Assembly: GCA_902651635.1 (NCBI GenBank)
Contig: CACRSC010000013.1
Location: 401,857-465,856, forward strand
DNA length: 64,000 nt
Direction of reading: 5' to 3'
Source of the DNA: Mastigamoeba balamuthi
Taxonomy: Eukaryota > Evosea > Mastigamoebida > Mastigamoebidae
Positions 49,447-61,314 of this stretch are shown one piece after another. Made by a program: the position numbers and the translations under genes. The notes below the pieces were generated by a model. That model was not told the DNA's origin. It saw only the letters and a program-made list of their open reading frames with translations, and ran no database searches. The stretch's first letter is position 1. Every line of letters starts with the position of its first letter.

Positions 49447-52400
49447 ATGGCATGGTACGTGCGGTCAACTCCTCCATGTCCAGCAAGCATGTCGTCATGC
49501 CCAAGGACCATGATCGTGAGACGGAGTGCATCATCGGGCTTAACCGACAGGCAGAAAACGCCCTCAACCATCTCGTGTGGGAGGGTGAGAAGCATTTCGT
49601 GAAGGTTGTCCCATTGCTGGTCCGAAAGGTCGTGCCCCAGAACAGCCATCATGCGTGAGTCTCGAACATGAACATCAAGGTATTGGTGAATGGCGACGGG
49701 GTCGTCAATAACCTGGCGCCACTGGGCCTGTGAGAAGAAATCACCTCCGAAGTTCGTTTTCCCGGGCTGGTAGTGGATGCTGTAGGGCATCTCGTTCAGG
49801 ATGACTGCCCAGTTCTGAATACGGCAGTTGCTTGAGTCAGCCATCCAACGCAGGTTGCTGTGGTCGGGACGGTAAATGACATGCCGAGCATAAACCAAAC
49901 CGAGTTCTCGTGCCCGCAGGTGTCCCTTGACGAGACCACGGGCCTCCTTTTCAGGCATCGAGAGGTTACGCCGATCCGCAGGCCGCAGCACTTCTGAGAC
50001 GAATGCCAGAATTCCCCAGCTAGACTCCCCAGGGGCCTGTTGGAAAATCGTGGCTCCCGTGGCATATTCGCAGGCATCGGGGTCGATGATGATGACAGAG
50101 CCTGGAATGGGGTGAACGAGAATGGGTACTGCACAGACATCGTGAACCAGGAGGGTATCGAAGGCCTGTTGGTGAGCCTCAGTCCACTCGAACCTGACGT
50201 TGTGCCGTAGCAGCTCGTACATGCATGCTGCCTTGGATGCGAAATTCGGGATGAACTCACTGAGCCACTGCATGAGACCGAGGAAAGACTGCAGCATGTC
50301 CTTGTCATACGGCCGTCCTGCAAAACGCAGAGGATCCAGCCTCGTAGGGTCAATAGCGATGCCCTCCTTCGAGACCAGATGTCCCAGCTGGCACAGCACC
50401 GTAGGGCCCCAGGAACACTTCTCGGGCTTCACCTTAACGTTGTGCTTGACGAAAGTATCGAAAAGGGCCGTCACCTGCGCCTTACTCTCGTCCCATGTCG
50501 GACTACCTGCGTTTACGTTGTCCACGAAGCTGGAGGTGTGGGCCAGGGGTGCCAAAACCGAGTCGATGGCCCTCTGAAACGTTGCACTTGCCTGTTTGAT
50601 GCCAAAAGGCATGAACCACGGACGTACGAAGGAACCATCAGGAAGGGCCAGCACCAGCAAATTCGCCGTGGCAGCATCGAGGGGAATTTGGTGGTAGGCC
50701 ATCTCGAGGTCCGCAGAAAACAAGTAATCGTAGGCCAGCTTGTGCAGTTCGTCGTTGATGAGTGCGTTGACGTAGAAGTCGTCCCGAGTGATGCGGTTAA
50801 TCAACCAGTAATCCCCACAGACCCGCCAAGTCCCATCTGGTTTAGGTACGAACACTGTGGGGGATGCGAAATGGACGTTCTGACGTGCGATGACCTCCCA
50901 GATGCCAGTGTCGACCATCTTGGCCTTGTACTCCGCAAGGTGAGCCAGTTTTCGTGAGTCGCTGACATTGCGCTGGATGATGAAGGGCTTCGTATCGGGG
51001 AGTTGCTCGATCGTGCAGACACTGACCCCAGTCATCCCAGTCCCATCAAGGCCGTTCAGGACGTTCGTATCGTACCGTGCAAGAATGTCCTTTGCCTCGA
51101 TAACTTTCTGGGGGTCTCATGTGATTTTGTCCCCTAGAATCACTCGTTCGTGTGGGAGTAGAGGCGTTGCAGCTGGAGTAGGTGAAGGATGAACCGGGTC
51201 GATGTGCATGGGCATAACAGGGTTGAGTGGGTCGATCGAGTTAACAGCCTCGGGGTCGTCAGCCACTGTGATTTCTGCAAGCCCCTTGACATCAGGCTCG
51301 GGAAAAATGATGTCCCCTGGCTCCTTGTAAACATAACGTCGATCTACCCGGACCACATTCATCCGACCATCGTCGAGGGCCATGTAGTCATAGCGGTGGC
51401 AGTCATGCAGACCCAGCAGGACTTCGTCCGAGCCAATAGTACCGTTTGCAACCTCGATGACGGGAATCGAAATGGGACCCTCAGTTGGATCGAAGACAGT
51501 GTGGATCTGAACCCCAGTGCCCGTGCGCTTTACCAACACCCCGTTAACCCCGGTGACCCGAATGCGATCCTCAAACTCGATCGGCAACTTCTGACGGGGA
51601 ACCTGGAGTAGGTCGATGAGTCTGGTCTCTGCAAAGTTGAAGTCCGAGCCTGTGTCGACATGAAACAGTACCTCCTTGCCCTCGCCCTCCCCCTTGGTGA
51701 TTGTGCGCGAGAAAAGGATACGGTCACGTTTTACCTCGGCCAAAGACCGCATGGGAAGGGTGTTCTCGGCAGAGTCCGTCTCTGGATGTGTGCTGCCCAT
51801 GGGAGTCGACTCCCCCTTCGAACCCAGCAGAACAGAGCCGATCTTTGACTGAGGTGAAGTGAAGTCAATGCGTCCATCGAGGTCCATGTCCATGCTCGTA
51901 GCTGTCTGGCACAGGGAAATGCGAGCCTCCTCCGATGTACTGGCCTTTCCGGCAGGAGATACCTGTGCTGCAGTCAGACGGCTCTCTGGGACTGGAACTC
52001 CAGCCTTAAAACCCTGTTTCGGTTTCCCGTTCCATGGCTTGGAAGCCTGACCTCCCGTAGCAGAACCCGTTGTGTCCTTCTCCGTGGCGATCCGTGTCTC
52101 GTACGCCTGCTGCTTGGTGCCAGGGAACGGGCAGTTCTTGGCCATGTGCCCTGTACCGCCACACCTGTAGCACTTCAGGGACGTGGGCTCCTGGCTCGGT
52201 GCAGAGCTAACAGCGAGCCAGGAGGGAGACCTCTCCTCTCGGCGTTCCCGTGCCTTGAGCGTCGCTGCTGTGGGTGGAGAAGGACAACTGCCCGCAATGT
52301 GACCATACGTCCCGCAGTTGTAGCACAAGGGCTCCCGCTGGCGAGTGGACTTAGGGCCCGTGTCCCCCTCCCGAGGGCCCTTTGGTGCTGGTGACTGGCG

Positions 52401-53594
52401 GACGATGTTCAGGGCCTTGCCTACCCCTGATGTGGATATCGAAGTGCGCAAACCCGGCGCAGACTGCCGTACAGATGAAGAGCGAGGCAGGTCATCGGGA
52501 AGGAATCCCCGCCATGCATTCTCTGCGATGTGCCGTGCGAACTGGAGAATATGGGTGCTCAGCTCCTCGAACGTGGAGTCCTCCCACTGCAGGCCATAGG
52601 ACCGGTCGAATACCGTGCGAACCCGAGTGGCGATGTACCCATACCCCAGAGTTTCCCGCAGTGCCTTACGAGCACTTCTCGTGTCGTTCTTGAGAGAACC
52701 CTCAGTGTAATCGCCCCAGCCCACTGCCGTGCACCGCAATGCAACCTTCTTGATGTGCTTGTGGATGACCGGGATGATGGTCTTGCCATTGGCCTTGGAG
52801 ATGTCGACCTCTACGAGCTTCTGGTGTGTAACAAACCTGAAGTCGTCAATGTTGTTGAAGATGAATCTCCCTCGGTCCGCAGCATCACGAAAACGTTGAG
52901 ACAGGCTGTACGAAAATGGTCCTTGATGTCGTCAGTGACCAGTTTCCGATCAATAGCCCCCGTGGCCTTGGTAGCATTAACAATTTCCTCCGAGAACAGC
53001 GCCCGCATCGAGAAAGCCTTGATAGCAACGTTCATCTTGGCCGCCATAGCCAGCTTCTTGCCCACGACCTGCATGTACTCGAAGAGGGCCTTCCGATCGA
53101 AAACTGTGAATGGAATTGCAATGCCCCATAGAATGTCATCGATGGACCGGACTGCCTGTGCCCGCATCATCGCCTGCGCGTAGGCCTCTGCCTGGTAGAC
53201 GACAGGGTCGTGTCCGAGGTCCTGGTCCCTCGTCATGCCCTTGCAACAGCCCTGGCAGCAACTGTTGTGGGAGCTGCTGTCCTCGTCCCCGTGGGATGCA
53301 TCCCCATGGTCGTCCTCGTCCCCGGAGCTGCTGCTGCTGCTGTCCTTGCTCTCAGAGTCGTCGTCGTCCACGATGACCAGCCGACGTCTCTTGTTGGGCT
53401 CCGAGTTCGTGCTCGTGGGAATAACCGGTGCCGGTGCTGCGGTGCTCGGAAAAGCACCGTCTTTGCGTTTTTCGGCTATGCCTGGCGTCGGTGACGCCGT
53501 AATTCCGTCGTCGGGGTTCGTCGGTGCGTGAGAATTTCCATCGTCAGGACCCGAAAATTCACCGTTTCCGACGGGAAAAACGGACGTCGTCCCC
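49447..53594 (-). mobile_element. Ty3/Gypsy LTR-retrotransposon fossil (internal part)
   Basis: Minus-strand element, Metaviridae type. In order from its 5' side it shows a gag-like region, two CCHC zinc knuckles (near 52290-52330 and 52120-52165), an aspartic protease (near 51650), reverse transcriptase, RNase H (ending near 49700) and the beginning of the zinc-binding part of an integrase. It is incomplete: no LTRs and no integrase core are present, and the internal frames are interrupted a small number of times (under about five). The long intact stretches suggest a relatively young copy. Both ends coincide with single N characters (49446 and 53595), so its placement may be an assembly join. 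No splicing or read-through is inferred. Confidence 0.88.
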
Positions 53595-53595
53595 N
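53595..53595. other. ambiguous base, possible assembly join
   Basis: A single N at 53595 lies at the other limit of the retroelement segment, followed by unrelated sequence. Confidence 0.9.
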
Positions 53596-53989
53596 CCCCT
53601 CTGGTCAGCACTCTGTGCGATCTCGATGCACCTTACTGTCCTCCACTTGTGCAAGGTAGTCATCCAAAAGAACGAGATCTCTCTGCGTGACATCCTTCTC
53701 TTCACTCTCAAGGGGGCACAAAATTATGTGTGTTTGTTATTTATCAGATCCGTGTTTTCGATAACACTGTCTGTGACACGTCAGCTGCTTTTCACGGCTT
53801 GTTGCTCTGAGAGCGAAGGATTCAACGCAGGAGATCTATTTTCCCGTTTGACACACTCTGGAACTATCATCACATCCCAGTGTCGAGCCGTGCTTTGGGT
53901 GGCTGTGATACAGTGCAAATAATAACCAACTAGCCCACCTTAATTCTTCAAATACAATTCAACCATACTTTTATTATGTGTTTTGTACT

Positions 53990-54720
53990 TCGAGGGCAAA
54001 TCCTGGTCTAGTATGCAGTGTAGTCACCCTTGGCCTCCAGGACTGCTTGCAACCGAGCAGGCAATGAAGAAACCAATTTTTGAGCATACCCCTGAGAGAG
54101 ACTTCCACTCTTTTCTGAGGCAACGCATCAATGCCTTCATAGATTAAGGGTTTGCCTCAGTCACCTTAGCCTTCAGGATTCCCCAGGCATTTTCAATTCC
54201 ATTAAGGTCAGAGCTGCATGCTGACCAGGGGAGGCAGATGATGTTGTTTTTGGCTTTCCATTGGCAGTACATTTGACTGGTTTGTTTACTGTCATTGTTC
54301 TCTGCCAGAAGCCACTCTACCTGATTATCCCCATAAGCCTGGCGAATCGAAGGCAGGAGAGCCCTCTGATAGATGTCACACATCTTTTCGGAATTGAGAT
54401 TCCCCTGGATGTGAAGCCATCCAAACCCTTGTGAGGAAAACCACCCTCACACCTGTACCTTCTGGGGGTACTTCACCTGTCTGACCAAAAATCGATGACC
54501 AGAAAGCTGCCAATGCTTGGTCTTTGGTCCCTCTAGCCAGAGCGTGGACTCATCACTTAACCATACATTGCTCCAATCTCTCTGCAGATTTCCTTTCAAA
54601 ATCATGCCGTGCTTTTTGATGGACTATTTTGAAACACAGACTTGAACAAAGGAGTATTAAACTGGGCATTAACAGCATGCAATCGCCTGTGAATAGTGGA
54701 GAGAGATGCCTAAAGATGAA
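53990..54720 (-). mobile_element. Tc1/mariner-type transposon relic, second copy
   Basis: Minus-strand translation gives WLSDESTLWLEG (first catalytic Asp, about 54540), KTKHWQLSGHRFLVRQVKYP, KMCDIYQRALLPSIRQAYGD, LLAENNDSKQTSQ and LPWSACSSDLNGIENAWGIL (Glu, about 54180). The second catalytic Asp of the usual QQDN motif is replaced (AENN), and there are at least two stops, including TGA in KVQV*GWF where the family has Trp. The copy is therefore dead. It shares SDLN.IEN and GILKAKV with the relic at 1.7-2.6 kb and is probably of the same family. No clear inverted terminal repeats were found. Confidence 0.8.
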
Positions 54721-55504
54721 GGGACTTACGGGGGACTGAAGCTGAATGTGGGGGCTGGGATTGTACCCTGGCTAGAATTTGTTTGTCCTCCTCCTCGGTT
54801 ATTGCTCTTCTGACTTTTGTTAATGGTGGAGGTGAAGCAACACCGTCTGGTCACTGTTCCATCCATTGTTGGGCTGTTCCACAGCTGCAGTGCACGTACT
54901 GTGCAATGTGCCTCTTGCCCTAGTGAGGGCCCATTGGATGGTTGTGCAAGAACCATATCTCTCATCTCTGTTTCTCTGTGAGAGACATTTTGTCTTTATC
55001 AGATATTCTATGATCATAGCAGATTATGGTCAAAATCTATCCAATTAGCATTCTCAGCAATTGAAGTGATCGTGAAATAAGATGGGCGAGTTGATTGTGA
55101 TTTGTACTGTATTGCTGATTTTCACGAATTCAACTGGCATAGCTGACACTATTTCTATGGTCTACGCGTGTTGTCATTTTGAGAGGTACGTGTGTCATTG
55201 CAGCAGGGGCATGTGCTCTGTGCGCCGGCGGCTGCTGGGCACTGGTATTGAGACAACTATTCGTGAGAGGTTGGCTTCATAAAATGTTGCTCCTGGTTCA
55301 GGTCCCGGCTCGAGCGATGATATCCGTTTGTTGCCGGCGTAGATCGAGTCTCACATGGCTTGTTCTCACCGTGAAGATAGCTGGCGTACGTGAACAGGAT
55401 ATTTCCAAGCAGCGCGTCATGGGGTCAGCCATCACCCTTCTCCGAAATCTGGTCAGTACCTTTTCTCGGTGTGTTCCCACCGCAACACAACACACCCTGG
55501 TGTG
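54721..55504. other. intergenic region with upstream promoter of the M4 gene
   Basis: No gene. AT-rich to about 55,150, then rising GC. Close to the following start it carries GTGAAGATAG (about 55370-55379), AGGATATTTCC (55397-55407) and GAAATCTGG (about 55444-55452), again resembling the motif set seen elsewhere. Confidence 0.45.
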
Positions 55505-58500
55505 ATGTCCGGTACCAAGACAATCGTCGTTGCCGCTGTGCTCTTCTGGGCTGCTGTGGCCTCTGCCTCCCGGTTCGCGTGTGTCAGCACCGCCACTGGC
55601 TCTCCCTGCACAGTGGCCCCTTCGCCTCCTTTCGCCCTGCCTCCCTCTCTTCGCCGTAAGTCTCATCCCCCTGTGACATCCCCCCACCTTCTCCACACCC
55701 TCGCAAACCCCTCGGTTCTCTTTCCGGCCCGCCAGGCGGTGCGACACGTGCTGCTGTGGCGGAGCGGACGCTGCAGGTGCTGGTCGACGCCACGCCAGAG
55801 TTCGGGAAGGACGTGGAGATGCGGCTGGTGGAGACGATGGAGGACCCTCACGTGGCGGGCTGGTCCATCACCACGCACCAGCAGACCATCGACGGCATTC
55901 CCATCGTCGGCGCCCTCCTCAAGGCACGCCTTCCCACTCTCCTATGTGTCCGCGAACTCTGTAACAATCGTGCCCTCCATTCCTGAACCGCCCGTTCTGT
56001 TTCGAACGGGTTTTTGTGAGCTGTTTTCAGTGTTTGAATGTGTTGCTGAACAAACTGCACACCCGCGCAGGCTGTGTGGAATGCCGAGGGAGAGGTCGTA
56101 TCGGTGACGGGGACGACTGTGGCGGACGCGCACGAGCGGACGCACCTCAGGAGTCGCACAGCCGTGTCGCAGGAGGAGGCGGTGAGGGCTGCGCAGCGCG
56201 AGGCCGTGGCGAGGGACGTCCAGGCGAGGTGCGGAGAGGCGCGGAGGGTGGTGCTGAGGCCCGGCATGGCCAACGGCGAGCCCGGGCCCAACCTGCCGGT
56301 GTGGGAGGTTCTGTGCGGCACAGCCGACGTCTACGTCAGCACGCAGTCCCCCAGGGTCCTCGCCCTCAACCCCCGCAAGATGTCCCTCGTGGCCAACGTC
56401 ACCGACTTCGTCACCGGCGCCACCCTGTGGAAGAGCGGCCAGCCATTCCCTGCGGACCCCGAGATCCAGACCGTGGTCAAGGATATCGCAGTAGCGTGCG
56501 TAAGGCCGCAGGGGAGTAAAGAATGGATTTTTGACTGGGCATGCGCAGGGAGGAGTTATGGAGGAACTTCAGCGGGCGCAACGGCTTCGACAACAAGGGA
56601 ACAGCGATGGCAGTGCAGATTCACGACACCAAGCCCGGCGCCTATTGGGATCCTTCGAACCGAGGGATCATTGTCTTCGGGAACGGCATGGTCTCACGCA
56701 CCATCCTGTGGCACGAGTACGGCCACGGCATCACCGCCTTCCTGGACAAGTGAGCTCTCCGCCGTTTCCCGACTTCTCCTGCTAACCGCCTGGACAGGCT
56801 GTGGTATGAGGCCCAGAGTGGCGCCCTCAACGAGGCTTGGAGCGACATCTTCGCCGGATCTGTGGACATACTAGTCAACAACCACACAGTTCGATCTGAA
56901 GACGAGTGCCCCAGCGACAGTGCGTGCTTCTCCCCCCCCGAGTGCACTGGCGCTGCTCACGAGCGCGTTGACTCAGCATCGTCGCACCGCTGGGTGATCG
57001 CCTGGGACTGCAGAGGGGTTATCTGCAACACCACCCTTCCTTCTGATGGTTCTTCTATCTGGGGCCTCCGGGATATGTGGCACCCGTCCTGCATGGAGTC
57101 TATCGGTGGAACTGGCATGCTCTACCCCGAGAAGGTGGCTGACATGTTCTGCTTGGCAGCTGACCAGGCCGGCAACCATTTCAGTGCGACAGGAAGATCG
57201 TCACTCTATGCTCACTTTTTCGTGTCCCCTGCAGACTCGCTGATACCCGCCCGTACTTTCACGATACTGGCCGACGGATCTCCCAAATTTGAAGTTAAGG
57301 GTGTTGGAATCCAATCGGCACTGAAGATATTCACTAGGGCAAAGCTCCTATCTGTTCCAATGACCACCTTCTCAATGTACCACACAGACTTGCTGTGACC
57401 ATTGCTGACTTATCCGACAGGTTTGCCTCATTCCTCTCGACAGCATGCGAACAGCTTATGACATCAGACAATACCATAAATTCGAAAACCTGCTACTCTG
57501 TTTCTGGAGCGATTGCAGCAACAGGGCTGAGTGCCCCAATCCCATGCTATTCGGCAAAGCCCATGTTCCTCTATGACCCTGACAACCAAGTCCCGATCAC
57601 TCCGCGGGTGTTCCTGAGCGAGGCAACAAACTCGAGCATCAGTCTCTATGTTGGTGGCAATGTGTCTGCTGGTGCATCAATGCGGCTGTCTGGTGGCTGG
57701 ACTGGAAGGTGTGAAATGTCCCACACAGAGGCCCTCCACTTTAACCCTCGGTTCAACACGAGTAACCCGATATGGGTCAACAAGGTCCAGTGCCCGATCC
57801 CACCGTCCATACTCCGCACACAGAACCTCACTGTCCAGTTCGATAACCCCGAAACCGTTTTATCTATGGGCAGCATAACAATCCCTCTGTACTGGGCCTC
57901 GGCGCCTGTTGTGGACAAGGCAGAGGTGGTTCCCTCAGAGAGCTGTGTTGACATCCACTCTCGGAACACTGTGCCAGAGGCACTGGGCCTAATATGTCAA
58001 TTTGATATGGCCGATGGTGGGTTATTGTTCCCATGCATCATGGCCTTCTTGTGCCCAGTGGAGCAGAGCAGCATCCAAGATCTGTTCGCCAGATGCAATT
58101 TCCTTAAGAACATGAATTTCAGGGCAGACGTCTCTGGCATTCTGAGAGCACCTCTGGCTACTATTCCCACACGTGGCAAGTACTATGTGTATATGACGCA
58201 ACACGGTTTGGGGCCCGTCAGCAGCCCTGCTGTCTTGGCTGTGAAGAACTCTGGTGCATCGCTGCAGGTGTGCTTTGACCTCGAGGGCGTTCGCGTGGTG
58301 GCCTCCGACTCGCTGTTTGGCGCTATCGAGGCCCAGACCAATAGTGGCGGGTGCGCGACACTGAAGCTGGAGCTGAACATTGAGTACAACATCACAGCGA
58401 CGAAGGATGACTATACGATGCACCAGTGGACGCACACACTAGCAAACAGCACTGAAGTGCTGCGCTTCACCATGGTCCGGAGCACTGGCGAGAGGACTTC

Positions 58501-58555
58501 GGTCGCTGTGCAACTGGCGCTGCTCTGTGCTGTTGCTCGTCTGTGGGCGCTGTGA
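55505..58555 (+). CDS. M4 (thermolysin)-family metallopeptidase with C-terminal hydrophobic anchor
   Basis: Exons 55505-55655, 55736-55923, 56071-56495, 56549-56749, 56798-57183, 57235-57376 and 57421-58555 give 876 codons in continuous frame (875 residues). The signal peptide (VVAAVLFWAAVASA) is followed by an FTP/PepSY-type propeptide (TTHQQTIDGIPIVGALLK|AVWNAEG). The catalytic core has HEYGH (about 310-314, zinc ligands and Glu), GALNEAWSDIFAG (third zinc ligand Glu about 334) and GNHFNS (about 449) in place of the usual GVHxNSG, retaining the catalytic His. GVGIQSALKIFTRA is the conserved C-terminal helix. About 370 beta-rich residues follow, ending in a hydrophobic tail (VAVQLALLCAVARLWAL) suited to a GPI signal. 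It is likely a cell-surface or secreted protease made as a zymogen. The intron at 55924 is read as GC-AG. Confidence 0.9.
55924..56070 (+). other. GC-AG intron in M4 peptidase gene
   Basis: 147-nt intron, donor AAG|GCACGC and acceptor CCCGCGCAG, phase 0. The protein join GALLK|AVWNAEGEV fits the propeptide. GT sites nearby would shift the frame or add unconserved residues. The donor is identical over nine bases to that of PEX6 intron 2. Confidence 0.65.
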
Positions 58556-59098
58556 GGTGGAGTGCTGAACTGCTCATTCTTCATCCCCATCCCCTGAGGT
58601 CTGGTTCTCTGTTTCTTGTGACCCAAGAGAAAGAAACAACCGGTCTGCTTGGACTGGCAAGCCACAGCCGAATAGTACCGTTGTTTTCTTTGTCCTCGCA
58701 CAAATGCACTTGTCAACCCACCGTCTCCGTCCGCTGCTGCTCTTGGCATCCTGGATGCCAATGTCGTCTATGCACAAGCAGCGGGAACGCAGGGTGGGGC
58801 GGCAGCATCGGTGACAGAAAACTGGTTGTATATTGATTGGCTTTGAATGTGGGGTTCGAAGTGCTGTACAGATCGGCACGTCGAGCGTGGGTTGCGATGG
58901 CCTCTGTGGCACACCGCAGGGGATGCTGGTTGTAGTGCAGAATCGATCGGGATGGCATGTGTGTGGTGATAGATTGACGGAGGCACAGGCGGGGACCGTT
59001 CCAATGCTATTCGGCCCACCCACACGGGGGGCGAGCACGCGATCCCCGTCGCCACCGAGCCTTGCGGAACTGCCCTGTCTCCGCGTCCCCTGCCCTGC
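58556..59098. other. convergent intergenic region, no gene seen
   Basis: 543 nt between the stops of the M4 and propeller genes. No supported ORF, RNA gene or repeat. Confidence 0.5.
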
Positions 59099-60934
59099 TC
59101 AGCACTGGGCCACACAGGTGTTGTAGTAGACGCTCCAGCGCCGCTTGTTGACAGCGTCCTTGCTGAGGCCCAGGAAGACCACATCGACCTTCCTCGACGG
59201 CGTGCTGCTCACGTGCGGCTCCGAGGCGCCGTCCAGGGCCTCGATGCCCGTGCCAGAGGGCGTCCCGAGGTCGTTCCACAGCGACCTCGTGGCGTTGACG
59301 AGCATCGTCGCGCGGATCGACGAGGAGCCCTGCGCCACGTACGCGACAATCAGCGACGTGCCGCACAGCCCAGCCGCGGGCTGCACCGCCCCGTTGGGCG
59401 TCGTGATGGAGAAGGGCTTCCAGTCGCCCCCGGGGTGCATGCACTGCCCCTGCAGCGTGTTGTCCGACCTCACCCACGTCGCCCACAGAACGCCGCTGGA
59501 ACCAATTGGAATTGAATTGAGATGTGAGTTGAGAAACAGCGCGCGCGGGAGGGGGGGCGCTCACCGGGGGTCGGCGAGCAGCTCGAGAGAGGAGCCCCCC
59601 TTCTGGCCGACCGACGTCGAGAGCAGCGGCGACCAGGCGCCCTTGCACGCGGCGTAGGACGAGTACAGCATCGCGCCGTCGTCGTCGAGCGCCGCCACGT
59701 AGAGCAGCGCGCACTTGCCCACGGGGTCGTACGTCGCGGCGGCGGCCGCGTTGTTCTCCCTGATGCCCGCGGCGCTCTCCTCCGAGTGGAAGCTGTCGCC
59801 CTGCGTGAGCCTCTGGCGCCACTGCACCGTCTCGTTGTCGCCGGCCCGCGCCTGCGGGTTCAGCTTGGCGTAGACGACGTGCAGCGAGCCGTCGGGCGAC
59901 GCGGCCACGCGCGGCGACACGCGGCTGGCGCAGTCGCCGACGTGGACCAGCGGCACGGGCAGCCAGTCGCAGCCCTTGTTCAGCGACTGGTAGAGGTAGA
60001 CGTCGGCGCAGCCGTCGGTGACGCCCTGGCACTTGCACGGCGCCGACACCAGCGTGCGCGCGGCCTCGGCGGCGACGACGACGCTGCCGCCGGGCCCGCC
60101 GCCGATGTGCGTCGCGACGCAGTCGTGCGCCGAGTCGAGGGCGACGTTGGCCCACCCGTCGCGGCTGTTGGCGTACACGAGCCTCGCCATCGCTGCGAGG
60201 TGGAGGGCCAGTCTCGTAAGCACACAGCGAAAAGGAAAACACAGCAGGAACACTGGCAGGGCCAGCCCCAGGCAAAAGAAGGCCCCCGTGCCCACGAGAG
60301 GGGCGAACAGGGCCGTTGCCACACCCACCACCCCCCTCGCAGAAAACAGGGGATGAGAAGGGGGGGGGGAGAGAAGGACACCAAAAAAGGGGACACAGAG
60401 AAAGAGACCACCCGCACAGCGGAACAAATTCCCAAGAAATAACCCTGTCGACCACAACAACCCCGCGGTAGCAATCCCGCACGCGGACCGACCGCCCGGG
60501 TGGCCCCACCGCGCGCGTGGCCAGCAGCGACCGCGCGCCGCCCTCCACGCGCCTCCTCGCTCCCGGTTTTCCCAACAAAATACCGAAAACTGAAAGATAC
60601 AGAGAAGAGCGCAGGGACGCAGACAACAACTGCGACCCCCCACAGCAGCCCAGGAGAGGGGGGAGGGAGGGGACAGGGGGCCCCGCGTACGTTCGCCTGG
60701 GCGCGAGGCGCACCAGGCGGCGTGGACGACGCGGTCCGAGGGGTCCGTCCACACCGACGCCGACGAGCACGAGTCCGACGGCGACGAGATGCGCGCGGGC
60801 GCCGCCCACGGGCACGGCGACGGCGCAGAGGAGGGGGTGGTGGCGGTGGTGGCGGCGGCGGGGCGGGCGAGCAGCAGCAGCAGCGCCGCTGCGCACCGGA
60901 GGGCGAGAAGGGGCACGGGCGTACGCTGAAGCAT
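59099..60934 (-). CDS. secreted beta-propeller-like (BNR/sialidase-fold-like) protein
   Basis: Exons 60934-60691, 60192-59565 and 59495-59099 give 423 codons in continuous frame (422 residues). The ATG at 60934 begins a clear signal peptide (LLALRCAAALLLLLARPAAA); an upstream in-frame ATG is less likely. The body consists of repeated four-strand units such as SPRVAASPDGSLHVVYAKL, ATYDPVGKCALLYVAALDDD, ELLADPRGVLWATWVRS and GLCGTSLIVAYVAQ, typical of exo-sialidase-like or BNR propellers. The Asp-box (S-x-D-x-G-x-x-W) is not convincing, and the catalytic Arg triad cannot be assigned. It is likely an extracellular binding protein rather than a proven glycosidase. Intron 1 is 498 nt, the longest in the window. 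Confidence 0.7.
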
Positions 60935-61314
60935 CGCGCACGGGTCTGGTTTGTCGGTTTTCTTCTCCTTTTTTTGTGCTGCGGTCATTTTTGCTTGATT
61001 CGCGAATCTTATCTGTGCGCAATTTTTTGTGGAACGAGATAGAGAGCATGAAGTCGGTGCTGGTGTCTAGAGCCCGTCTAAACAGTGCGCGGGCGCTTGG
61101 CGTACGATGTTCCACGGCACCATGGGTACTGTGAAGGTAACTTACACATGCACACTTGAGAGAATTAGAGAAAGTTCGTGTATGGAATTCTTCAGGAAAA
61201 GTGCTCCTCGGGGTTTGTGTGATGACTCACTTTTGAAACCCCTCTCTGAGGGGGGAACGTGGAAGTGATACCCGGTGTACAGGAGTGTTGTTTGAAACAC
61301 TAAACTCCTGTGAA
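60935..61314. promoter_or_regulatory. 5' region of propeller gene and tRNA upstream DNA
   Basis: The propeller-gene side has GAATCTTATCTGTGCGC (61004-61020; AGATAAGATTC on the coding strand). Just before the tRNA, AGTGTTGTTTGAAACACT with flanking CAGG/CCTG can fold into a hairpin (61281-61310). No ORF is supported. Confidence 0.45.

Noticed and set aside
60193-60690. Continuous reading through the first intron of the propeller gene
   Set aside because: The frame is open but the translation is Cys/Phe/Pro-rich noise, and the flanking sites (GTACGC donor, CGCAG acceptor) splice in frame.
59099-60934. Calling the propeller protein a true sialidase
   Set aside because: The fold pattern is suggestive, but I could not place the catalytic arginine triad or convincing Asp-boxes.
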